Below, piece after piece: positions 34,665 to 42,592 of a DNA stretch of 64,000 nucleotides. The notes under the pieces are model-generated. The model was not told where the DNA came from, did not search any database, and worked only from the letters and a program-made list of their open reading frames with translations. Positions within the stretch are counted from its first letter, which is position 1. Each line of letters starts with the position of its first letter. Location of the stretch: contig NZ_JAVQLW010000002.1 in the NCBI RefSeq assembly GCF_031822435.1, positions 62,001-126,000 of the forward strand, read 5' to 3'. The stretch is from Paracoccus sp. MBLB3053. Lineage in GTDB: Bacteria > Pseudomonadota > Alphaproteobacteria > Rhodobacterales > Rhodobacteraceae. Made by a program: the position numbers and the translations under genes.

Positions 34665-35411
34665 CTAATTCTCGGTCGCGACCTGTTGCGCCTTGGCGTA
34701 GCTCTCGGCAACAGCCGCATAGTTCGGGGCAGCCAGTCCATAGAGAACAGCCAAATCCGCAGCCTCGGGGCGCGCCCATGTCCTGTGGGTTTCGGAGAGC
34801 AATGCATTTGTCGTGGTGGGAATGACCCCCCCCTGCACAAATCGCGCGAGGCTGGTCCGAGATGCCATTTCGCTTGGATCGCCTGATGCGTCGATGACCG
34901 CATAGACATTGTAGCCGGCCAGCTTTGCGTCGAGCGCGGGAAACATGACGCAGACGCTTGTCCATACCCCGGCCATGACCAGAGTCTTGCGGCCAGTCGC
35001 GCGCACTGCCTCCACAAAATCCGCGTTGTCCCACGCGTTCACCTCACCCTTTCTCGGCACATAGACGGCATGGGGGGCGAATTCGTGGATCTCGGGCATC
35101 AGCGGTCCGTTGGGCCCGTTCGGCTCGGAAGCCGTCGTGATGACCGGAATGTCGAGAAGCGTAGCAAGCCTTGCCATCGTGGCGGCATTTGCCCGCAGAT
35201 CGGAAATGCCTATGTCCTTGACGGTCTGGAACAGACCCGTCTGGTGATCCAGCATCAGGAATACAGTATCCCCCGGATCAAGAAGCGCGGCACCGCCGCC
35301 TGTCGGAAGGACGCTCGATTTGCTGTCCTGGGCCTGGGCTTGCAAGCCGTCTGAGAAGGCGACGGCGACAAGCACCAGCAGCGAGAGAACGAGATTGCGA
35401 GGGCTGACCAT
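34665..35411 (-). CDS. Periplasmic isochorismatase-family hydrolase
   Basis: A 248-residue cysteine hydrolase with the isochorismatase fold. The catalytic triad is visible as Asp in FLMLDHQTGLF, Lys in VPRKGEVNAW and Cys in VWTSVCVMFP. It resembles YcaC-type proteins. Unusually for the family it begins with a signal peptide (SLLVLVAVAFSDGLQAQA), so it should act outside the cytoplasm. The substrate is unknown. Confidence 0.87.
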   Translation of the reverse strand: MVSPRNLVLSLLVLVAVAFSDGLQAQAQDSKSSVLPTGGGAALLDPGDTVFLMLDHQTGLFQTVKDIGISDLRANAATMARLATLLDIPVITTASEPNGPNGPLMPEIHEFAPHAVYVPRKGEVNAWDNADFVEAVRATGRKTLVMAGVWTSVCVMFPALDAKLAGYNVYAVIDASGDPSEMASRTSLARFVQGGVIPTTTNALLSETHRTWARPEAADLAVLYGLAAPNYAAVAESYAKAQQVATEN

Positions 35412-35556
35412 GTCCGGTCCTTTTCGGTTGCGAGGGCCCCCGGCGAAAGCGCTTCGGTCGCGCCTCGAGATTGCGATTTTCCTGCATTGTCAGGGCTGTC
35501 GGATAGGCGGGCGCGGATCGCGGGGAGGCGGGGGACGGCGATCCGCGCCCTTTCCC

Positions 35557-36102
35557 TCATGCCGCGCGTGTCAGCTTCACGCCGGGGAAATCGACCGGCA
35601 CGTCCAGCGCGACATTGAGGTAATTCGTGAAGAGGTTAAGCGCGACATGCGCGATGATCTCGACCACCTCTCCGTCGTCGAAGCCCGCTTCCCGCAAGGC
35701 ATCCACATCGGCAGCCGCGATATCTGCCCGGTTCTCGACCAGCTTGATCGCAAAGGCCAGTGCGGCCGCAATGCGCGGGTCGGCCGAGCGACCGGCCTGC
35801 GCCTCGGCCATCTCCGAGCTGCTTGCTCCGGCCTTCCGGCCCAGACCGGTATGCGCAGCCAGGCAGTAATTGCAATTGTTGCGGTCGGCGATCGCCACGG
35901 CGATCTGTTCGCCGAGCTTCGCGCCGATGCGGCCCGAGCCCAGGGCGGCGAAGGACCCCCACATGCTCGAAAGCGCGGCAGGCGAGTTTGCGGCTGCCTT
36001 GAACATGTTCGGGACCATACCGAACGCGTCCTTGATCTGGGCCAATTGCTGGGCGGTGCTGCCCGTGGTCTGGGATGGGTCGACCAAATTGATCCGGCTC
36101 AT
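35557..36102 (-). CDS. Carboxymuconolactone decarboxylase/AhpD-like protein
   Basis: A 181-residue AhpD-like protein with the redox motif CNYCLAAHT (C-x2-C with following His), as in alkylhydroperoxidase partners. The name carboxymuconolactone decarboxylase is generic; the CxxC motif points to peroxidase or disulfide reductase activity. A ribosome binding site AAGGA stands seven bases before the ATG that follows GSP; longer starts are not supported. The location among hydrolases and a catalase fits a peroxide-stress role. Confidence 0.9.
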   Translation of the reverse strand: MSRINLVDPSQTTGSTAQQLAQIKDAFGMVPNMFKAAANSPAALSSMWGSFAALGSGRIGAKLGEQIAVAIADRNNCNYCLAAHTGLGRKAGASSSEMAEAQAGRSADPRIAAALAFAIKLVENRADIAAADVDALREAGFDDGEVVEIIAHVALNLFTNYLNVALDVPVDFPGVKLTRAA

Positions 36103-36129
36103 CGGTGATCCTTTCATGCGTGCAAAAGT

Positions 36130-36837
36130 TCAATCGAGTGGGACGACCATGCCCGGCAGGCTGAGGTTGCCCGAAGCGACCTTGAAGACATCGCCGACGC
36201 AAAGCAGTGGCGCGTGAAGGTTGCCATCGACCTTCAGTCCCGCGGTGACACCGTCATACGATGCCCCGGCAATTCCTGCGATCAAGTGCAGCGGGATTTC
36301 CACGTCCACCGCGTCGCCCATGAAACTTGTCGGGTAGTCCGGACTGTCGATCAGCAGCGGCACGCCAGGCCATGTCGAAGGCAATTTCGGCATCGCGCCT
36401 TCCGGGATGTCGATGACCTTCAGTCCCCCGCCGCAGGCCTTGTCCTCGGCCAGAACGACCCAATGCGGGTGCCAGACGTCACGATTGACGCCGCCATTCG
36501 CAGCATCGTCGAAATCGGGGTGAAAGGTCACGGCCAATGCGACAATGCCCTGCTTCGCCTCGAATCCGACTTCGCTGCTATCAAGCGATGTCGGCCAGAC
36601 ATAGGCATAGACATCCGAGCCTTCGAACTTGCCGGTTTTTGACGGCTTCTGCGACCCCGCCTCGCCCCGGACGCGGGTCGAGAAGACAGCCGTATCATCC
36701 CTGATCGAGATCCGGGTCTCGATGATGTCAAAGGCCGCTTCCACGGCTTCGTCAACTTCGGATTTCACTGAATGGGCATGGAGCTGCCCGACCAAGGCAA
36801 GCAGGGCCATCGTAGAACAAATCGGGATGCGGATCAT
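36130..36837 (-). CDS. Secreted protein of unknown function
   Basis: A 235-residue exported protein with a signal peptide ending near LHAHS (about residue 22). The mature part has acidic and tryptophan-rich segments (VYAYVWPTSLDSS, VNRDVWHPHWVVL) and looks beta-rich. I do not recognise the family. It lies between a hydrolase gene and the AhpD-like gene, with gaps of 19 and 27 bases, so it is probably co-transcribed. Confidence 0.75.
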   Translation of the reverse strand: MIRIPICSTMALLALVGQLHAHSVKSEVDEAVEAAFDIIETRISIRDDTAVFSTRVRGEAGSQKPSKTGKFEGSDVYAYVWPTSLDSSEVGFEAKQGIVALAVTFHPDFDDAANGGVNRDVWHPHWVVLAEDKACGGGLKVIDIPEGAMPKLPSTWPGVPLLIDSPDYPTSFMGDAVDVEIPLHLIAGIAGASYDGVTAGLKVDGNLHAPLLCVGDVFKVASGNLSLPGMVVPLD

Positions 36838-36856
36838 GGCGATGGCTTGCTTTGGT

Positions 36857-37711
36857 TCACTGGTTGCGCACAAAGCTGGCGATGATATCCGCTGCAAGCT
36901 GCGGATGTTCATGTTGCGGCCCATGGCCAGATCGAGGGAAGGTGACAAGGGTCACGCTTGGCAGGACCTCGTTCAGTGCGTACCAGTTCTCGACAGGGAA
37001 GATGATGTCGTGATCGCCGGCGATATGCAGGATCGGAACCTGCGTCGTTTTCAGCATCTGAAGGACGGGTTCAGCCGGAAAGGCCGGACTTCTGGGCCCA
37101 TGCGCCAGAACCGGCCGCGCGAATTCTAGGGGAACCGGCGGCGAAAGGTCCTGCTTTCGAGCCTCGATCCGAGCCTGTGACCGAACGGCCGCCGCGCGGC
37201 TCTTCTCGGATTTCGGTTCGAAGAATAGCGCTGTGATATCCTCGATCGAATAGCTTTCCTTGCCTGCGATATCGTAAAACAACTGTTCGGCAAGTTTCAC
37301 GAGATCGCCGGGCGGCGTCGTCCCCAAAAGCGCAAGATGGCTGATGCGCTCGGGGTAGAGCATCAGCGCGGCCTGCGCGGCCATACCGCCCAGCGACCAG
37401 CCGCCAAGAACCACATCACTCAGTCCCAGGCCCGCGATCAAATCGCGCGGATCGGCGGCCATGTCGATCGGATTGTAGCTTGGGGTTCCGTCCGAGAGGC
37501 CCAGGCCCGTATAGTCAAAGACGATGACCTGAAAGCCCTGACCCACCAGGGCATCCAGAAAGGCAGGGTCCCAAAGGTCCATCACGCCGCGAAATCGGTG
37601 GCAGAGGATGATCGGACGCCCTTCGCCCATTGTTCGATAGGCGAGAGTCCGGCCATTCATCGTCAGGTAGTCCGTAGGTGATGTTATCGCGGAAATCTGC
37701 TGGATATTCAT
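36857..37711 (-). CDS. Alpha/beta hydrolase
   Basis: A 284-residue alpha/beta hydrolase of the epoxide hydrolase/haloperoxidase-like type. The nucleophile elbow is GGWSLGGMA, the acid probably Asp in AGDHDIIFP and the histidine in GHGPQHEHP. The motif after the first strand (CHRFRGVMDLWDP) has Arg where HGxP is usual, so the oxyanion site differs from the norm. It is the first gene of a short run with the secreted protein and the AhpD-like gene. Confidence 0.87.
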   Translation of the reverse strand: MNIQQISAITSPTDYLTMNGRTLAYRTMGEGRPIILCHRFRGVMDLWDPAFLDALVGQGFQVIVFDYTGLGLSDGTPSYNPIDMAADPRDLIAGLGLSDVVLGGWSLGGMAAQAALMLYPERISHLALLGTTPPGDLVKLAEQLFYDIAGKESYSIEDITALFFEPKSEKSRAAAVRSQARIEARKQDLSPPVPLEFARPVLAHGPRSPAFPAEPVLQMLKTTQVPILHIAGDHDIIFPVENWYALNEVLPSVTLVTFPRSGHGPQHEHPQLAADIIASFVRNQ

Positions 37712-38031
37712 GTGTATTCTCCGATGAGCGAGGGCAAACTTAGCCTCCTAAGCCTTGCCGTTGGTGTCGTGTTGCACGCGTCTGCTGCGCGTGCGGCTGC
37801 GAGTGCGCGAGATCATCTGGCCGGCAGCTTGCCGGTGACATCGCGGATGGGTCCGGTGAAACGCGCCCGGTCAGCGACTTCGGCACGCATCCTGTCTTGG
37901 CCGGTTTGCGCAGGAACGAGGCGTCGATGAGGTGTGCTTTGGGTCTGCGAGACCTGCTTCCAGACCTCGGGTTCGAATATTTGCGCGGTCTGGCCGACAC
38001 GGGAATGGCAGAAGCGCATCGCGACTTTCTC
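37712..38031. other. Gap between hydrolase and catalase genes
   Basis: This 320-base stretch holds no gene I can support. A short minus-strand frame (37813-38019) has no family resemblance. It should contain the promoter of the hydrolase operon to the left. Confidence 0.4.
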
Positions 38032-39513
38032 CTAAGTACCGGCCGCTGCCAGCCGGTCTGGCGCGGGGTTTTCGCGCATGAAACCGAAGGACAGCGCCGC
38101 CGCAACGCCTGCGCCATAGGCCGGATCGGCCCGCATGCAGTTCGCGATATGGCGCTCGATGACTTCAAGCCCGGCCCCTGCGATGGCACGGGCGGTATTC
38201 TCGAATAGGCGCTGCCGTTCGTCGGCGGACATCAGGCGGAACAATGCCCCGGGTTGCTCGTAATGGTCTTCGAGAAGGCGGTGGTCGTAGTGACCGGCAT
38301 CACCTTCCAGCGGCAGCGGCGGGTCCGCTTGGCCGTGGCTTGCCCATTCATCGACCGAGTTCGGCCAATAGGCGACAGTTGATCCGGCATTGCCATCGAT
38401 CCGCATCTGCCCGTCGCGATGATAGGAATGGGCGGGGCAGCGCGGCGCATTGACGGGAATGCTCATGTGATTGACGCCAAGCCGATAGCGCTGCGCATCG
38501 CCATATGAGAAAAGCCGCGCCTGCAGCATCCGGTCGGGGGAAAAGCCGATGCCTGGGACAATGTTCGCGGGACTGAACGCGGCCTGCTCGACCTCGGCAA
38601 AGACGTTGTCCGGGTTACGATTCAACTCCATCACCCCGACCTCGGTCAGGGGGAAGTCGCGTTTCGGCCAGATCTTCGTCAGATCGAACGGATCGTGCTC
38701 ATGCACGCGCGCCTGCGCCTCGGTCATGATCTGGACGCAAAGGGTCCAGCGCGGGAAATCGCCACGTTCGATTGCAGTATACAGGTCGCGATGATGGCTT
38801 TCTCGGTCGCCCCCGATCAGGGTCGCGGCCTCGTCATCGGCAAGGTTTGCGATCCCCTGTCCGCAGCGCCAATGGAACTTGGTCCAGACGCGTTCGTTCG
38901 CGGCATTGATGAGGCTGAATGCATGGCTGCCAAAGCCGTGCATATGCCGATAGGAACGCGGGATGCCCCGATCGCCCATCAAGATGGTAACCTGATGTAG
39001 TGCCTCGGGCAGCAGGGTCCAGAAATCCCAGTTGCTGTGCGGGTTTCGCATTCCGGTCCGTGGGTCTCGCTTCACCGCGTGGTTCAGATCGGGAAAGCGC
39101 AGCGGATCGCGGAAGAAGAAAACTGGCGTGTTGTTCCCGACGAGGTCCCAATTGCCCTGCTCGGTATAGAACTTCACCGCAAAGCCGCGAATGTCGCGTT
39201 CGGCATCCGCAGCCCCTCTTTCGCCGGCAACTGTCGAGAAGCGCACGAAGACGGGCGTCTGCTTCCCAATCCGATCGAAAATCGCGGCTCTGGAATGGGC
39301 TGTGATGTCACCGGTCACGGTGAAGGTGCCGAAGGCGCCCGAGCCCTTGGCATGCATGCGCCGTTCGGGGATCACCTCGCGGTCGAAATGCGCCAGTTTC
39401 TCGATCAGCCAGATGTCCTGCAACAGCGCGGGGCCGCGTCGCCCCGCCGTCAGGATGTTGACGTTATCGGCCACCGGTGCGCCATTGGCATGGGTCACGG
39501 GCTTCTCGCTCAT
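38032..39513 (-). CDS. katA: Catalase (haem, KatA-type)
   Basis: A 493-residue small-subunit haem catalase. The distal active-site histidine is in [13 protein letters not shown], the asparagine in [12 protein letters not shown] and the proximal haem-ligating tyrosine in [13 protein letters not shown]. It decomposes hydrogen peroxide in the cytoplasm; no signal peptide is present. Length is normal for the clade without a C-terminal flavodoxin-like domain. It lies among hydrolases, the AhpD-like protein and the amine oxidation island, whose enzymes could produce peroxide. Confidence 0.95.
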   Translation of the reverse strand: MSEKPVTHANGAPVADNVNILTAGRRGPALLQDIWLIEKLAHFDREVIPERRMHAKGSGAFGTFTVTGDITAHSRAAIFDRIGKQTPVFVRFSTVAGERGAADAERDIRGFAVKFYTEQGNWDLVGNNTPVFFFRDPLRFPDLNHAVKRDPRTGMRNPHSNWDFWTLLPEALHQVTILMGDRGIPRSYRHMHGFGSHAFSLINAANERVWTKFHWRCGQGIANLADDEAATLIGGDRESHHRDLYTAIERGDFPRWTLCVQIMTEAQARVHEHDPFDLTKIWPKRDFPLTEVGVMELNRNPDNVFAEVEQAAFSPANIVPGIGFSPDRMLQARLFSYGDAQRYRLGVNHMSIPVNAPRCPAHSYHRDGQMRIDGNAGSTVAYWPNSVDEWASHGQADPPLPLEGDAGHYDHRLLEDHYEQPGALFRLMSADERQRLFENTARAIAGAGLEVIERHIANCMRADPAYGAGVAAALSFGFMRENPAPDRLAAAGT

Positions 39514-39762
39514 GGCATGGACCTTTCCGGGGCTATGTGGCGTCCAGCACCTCGATGAAATCGATTGTCGTCAGGATCGTCCGGGCACATACAGGCGCTA
39601 TAGGGACCGGCAGATAGCAGCGCCGTCCGCGCTGGGTCACAGGAAGCAGGTCGGGACATGGGGGAGCAGTCCTCGGCTTGATTTTCAGGGATAGTCTGGT
39701 CCCGCGTGCGGCCAGCGGAGTCTTTCGGGCTTGTCGCGGGACCAGGCCTCGGGCAGGGCGGA

Positions 39763-40326
39763 TCAGGCGGCCTTGGCGGCCTGACCCAGATATTCTGCCG
39801 TCGAAAGCGCCTTGGCATAGGCAAATGACAGGGCGGACATGAAGGCCGCATGCGCCATCGCCGCCGGGACACGTGTGCCGTTGAACTCCAGATCGCGCGA
39901 CGCACAGGCGTCATGGATCAGAACCACCGGATAGCCGAAATCGGCTGACGCCCGCGTCGCGGCATCGACGCACATATGGCTCATGTTGCCGCAGATCACG
40001 AGTTCAGAGACGCCGTTTTGATCCAGGTGTGCCCTGAGGTCGGTGTCCAGATAGGAATTGATCTGGTGCTTCAGCACGACATGTTCGTCCTTGGCAGGCG
40101 CGACCAGGGGATGGATCGCTGCCCCCTCGCTGCCAGGCCGGAAGAAGGGCGCATCGGGGCTTTCGAATTCGTGTTGGATATGCACCACCAGATCACCCGC
40201 TTTCCGCGCCGCCGCGATCAGACGCGCGGCATTGGCGGCAGCCTCCTCGACGCCCGCCAATGGCCAGTCGCCATCGGGAAAGTAGTCGTTCTGGATGTCT
40301 ATGACGATCAGGGCTTTCTTGGGCAT
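39763..40326 (-). CDS. Cysteine hydrolase (isochorismatase/nicotinamidase-like)
   Basis: A 187-residue isochorismatase-fold hydrolase. The triad is Asp in VIDIQNDYF, Lys in HVVLKHQINS and Cys in GNMSHMCVDAA. YcaC/RutB/PncA-type relatives hydrolyse amides. It follows the haloperoxidase-like gene by 21 bases on the same strand and is probably co-transcribed with it. A GGAGGAATCC site lies before the ATG. Confidence 0.9.
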   Translation of the reverse strand: MPKKALIVIDIQNDYFPDGDWPLAGVEEAAANAARLIAAARKAGDLVVHIQHEFESPDAPFFRPGSEGAAIHPLVAPAKDEHVVLKHQINSYLDTDLRAHLDQNGVSELVICGNMSHMCVDAATRASADFGYPVVLIHDACASRDLEFNGTRVPAAMAHAAFMSALSFAYAKALSTAEYLGQAAKAA

Positions 40327-40347
40327 GGCGGATTCCTCCGTTAAGGA

Positions 40348-41316
40348 TCAGCTTTCGAAGAAGGCAAGGAGGTCGGCGTTGATCACGTCGGAATGCGTCG
40401 TGCACATGCCGTGATCGAAACCGGGATAAGTCTTGAGCGTCCCGTTCTTCAGCAGTTTGGCGGATAACGGGGCCGAATCCGCGTAGGGCACGATCTGGTC
40501 GTCATCACCATGCATGACGAGGACCGGGACGGAGATCGCCTTGAGATCCTCGGTGAAGTCGGTTTCGGAAAACGCCTTGATGCAGTCGTAATGCGCTTTG
40601 GCCCCGCCCATCATGCCCTGCCGCCACCAGTTCTCGATCACGCCGGAACTGGGCGTCGCGCCGGGGCGGTTGTAGCCATAGAACGGCCCCGAAGGCACGT
40701 CCTTGAAGAACTGCGCGCGATTGGCAAGAAAGGCCGCGCGGAATCCGTCGAAGACCTCGATGGGAAGGCCGCCGGGATTGGCCTCGGTCTTGACCATGAT
40801 GGGCGGGACCGCACCGATCAGCACCGCCTTGCCAACGCGGCCGGGCTTGGCGCGGGCGACATAGCGCGCAACCTCGCCGCCACCGGTGGAATGGCCGACA
40901 TGGATCGCGCCCTTCAGGTCGAGCGCGTCGGTCAGGGTGGCGACATCGGCGGCATAGGTGTCCATTTCATTGCCGCTATCGGTCTGGGTCGAGCGGCCAT
41001 GCCCGCGCCGGTCATGCGCGATGACCCGGAAACCCTTGTCCAGAAAGAACATCATCTGGCTGTCCCAGTCATCCGACGTCAGCGGCCAGCCGTGATGGAA
41101 AACGATGGCCTGCGCGTCGCGCGGACCCCAATCCTTGTAGAAGATCTCGGTGCCGTCAGAGGTGGTGACATAGGACATTATGAATTCTCCCTTTTTGGCG
41201 GTATCGGCCGCGAGGGCCGGGAAAGGCGGCAGCATGCTTGCAGCGATCGCCGCACTGCCTGCGATCAGCACGTCGCGCCGCGTTGCGTCGGGGAAGGGTG
41301 AGGTATTGCGGGTCAT
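40348..41316 (-). CDS. Tat-exported alpha/beta hydrolase (non-haem haloperoxidase-like)
   Basis: A 322-residue protein with a twin-arginine signal ([15 protein letters not shown]) and the haloperoxidase-type hydrolase core. Oxyanion motif is HHGWPL, nucleophile elbow GHSTGGGE, acid Asp in HGDDDQIVP and catalytic histidine in GFDHGMCTT. Such enzymes can make peracids with peroxide or act as esterases. An internal ATG at the start of the core ([11 protein letters not shown]) shows that the Tat leader was added to a family that is usually cytoplasmic. Start ATG 41316 with GAGG five bases before it. Confidence 0.88.
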   Translation of the reverse strand: MTRNTSPFPDATRRDVLIAGSAAIAASMLPPFPALAADTAKKGEFIMSYVTTSDGTEIFYKDWGPRDAQAIVFHHGWPLTSDDWDSQMMFFLDKGFRVIAHDRRGHGRSTQTDSGNEMDTYAADVATLTDALDLKGAIHVGHSTGGGEVARYVARAKPGRVGKAVLIGAVPPIMVKTEANPGGLPIEVFDGFRAAFLANRAQFFKDVPSGPFYGYNRPGATPSSGVIENWWRQGMMGGAKAHYDCIKAFSETDFTEDLKAISVPVLVMHGDDDQIVPYADSAPLSAKLLKNGTLKTYPGFDHGMCTTHSDVINADLLAFFES

Positions 41317-41383
41317 GGGCACCTCGAGGCTGAAAGGCGGTGGGATGCGATAAGGTCATGCTGGCGGCGACGGCGCCTCTTGA

Positions 41384-41409
41384 CGAGTAAATCGCCGTAA
41401 AAAGTTGCA
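41384..41409 (-). promoter_or_regulatory. Shared promoter element, copy A
   Basis: On the gene strand TTTTT is followed by ATTTACTCG, 68 bases before the hydrolase start. A nearly identical element stands 65 bases before the MBL gene (42418-42440). The matching distance suggests a common promoter or activator site. Confidence 0.4.
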
Positions 41410-41417
41410 AAGGCGGA

Positions 41418-42353
41418 TCAGCCCGGCACGAACCGATAAGCGCCGTCATGGCGCTCGGCGCGGCCGATCCCTGGATAGGACCAGTGGTAGCCAAGCAGTT
41501 TCAGCCTTTCGGAGGCAGCACGGTCCAAGAGCTTCTGCCGGTTTGACAAAGCGAGCTCGGGATCGGTGTCGAAGCCAAAATGCCAGCCGGGATGGGCAAA
41601 GAAGATCACATCATGCGTGCAGGCATCGCCCGTGATCAAAAGGGGTTCGGAGCCTGCGAGTTCGACCGAGATATGGCCTGGTGTGTGGCCGGGCGTTTCG
41701 TTTACCGAAAGCCCGGCAACGATCTCGTCCCCGTCGCGCAGAAGGGTCAGGCGATCCTCGACAGCCAACAGATCGCGTTTCGCGCCTAGCGCGAAGCCGT
41801 GCAGGGCGGCGGCGTTATGTGTCTCGAATTGCGGGTCGGTCCAGAAATCCCATTCCTTCCGGCCGACGTAATAATGCGCATTCGGATATCGCAACTTGCC
41901 GTCATCGCCCAGGGTCGCCCCTGAATGGTCGGGATGCGCGTGGGTCAGGATGACCTTGGTAATCCGGGCGGGTTCGATCCCGGCTGCCTTGAGATTGTCC
42001 TCCAGTCGACCCGTGCTGGGCTGGAAATTCCCACCGGCGCCATTGTCGATCAGGATCAGATCATCGCCTGCACGGATAACCGGGACGTTCGCCTGCACCC
42101 GCGCGCCGGACGCGTCCCCGCCAAGGGCCGTCAGCAGCGGGCCTCGTTGTTCGGGGGTGGCATCGGGCAGGAGCACTTCGGCGGGCAAGGTCAGGAAGCC
42201 GTCGCTCAGGACGGTGATTTCGAAACGTCCATGCCTCAAGCTATGGACTGGCTGAGCCTGGGCCCGGAACCCGGCCAAGGCCGTGCCTGTCGCACAAGCC
42301 ATCAGCCCGGTGAAACGCTGCCGCGAAACCTGCGGCTTGATACCCATATGCAT
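41418..42353 (-). CDS. Exported MBL-fold metallo-hydrolase
   Basis: A 311-residue metallo-beta-lactamase fold protein with the zinc motif THAHPDHSG, a further histidine in TPGHTPGHIS and aspartate in ITGDACTHD. The N-terminus (SRQRFTGLMACATGTALAGF) looks like a Tat or Sec signal with cleavage near AQA. It resembles quorum-quenching lactonase-like and methyl-parathion-hydrolase-like members. It is the gene closest to, and divergent from, the large ATPase regulator. AAGGGG precedes the ATG at 42353; a second ATG two codons later is also possible. Confidence 0.88.
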   Translation of the reverse strand: MHMGIKPQVSRQRFTGLMACATGTALAGFRAQAQPVHSLRHGRFEITVLSDGFLTLPAEVLLPDATPEQRGPLLTALGGDASGARVQANVPVIRAGDDLILIDNGAGGNFQPSTGRLEDNLKAAGIEPARITKVILTHAHPDHSGATLGDDGKLRYPNAHYYVGRKEWDFWTDPQFETHNAAALHGFALGAKRDLLAVEDRLTLLRDGDEIVAGLSVNETPGHTPGHISVELAGSEPLLITGDACTHDVIFFAHPGWHFGFDTDPELALSNRQKLLDRAASERLKLLGYHWSYPGIGRAERHDGAYRFVPG

Positions 42354-42417
42354 TGTCGGTTCCCCTTTTCGTGAAAGCGATTGCGGGGAAAAATTTGCGC
42401 CTGCACGAACCGACGGG

Positions 42418-42440
42418 CGAGTAAATTTGTGAAAAATCAG
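42418..42440 (-). promoter_or_regulatory. Shared promoter element, copy B
   Basis: On the gene strand TTTTT-N8-ATTTACTCG, matching copy A with one base less in the spacer, 65 bases before the MBL gene and about 150 bases from the divergent regulator gene. It could be a binding site of that regulator. Confidence 0.4.
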
Positions 42441-42592
42441 ATCATCTCGCAAGCAGTCCGGCGCGAGAGGTCAAATATGTTAGGGCAGAAGCCGATTCCA
42501 CTCAATATTGTACTTTGGAAAGGCGACAGCATCCGGCAGGTCCACTAACATACCACGATCTATCCTAGATTTCGGCAGTGACGAGGTGGAAG

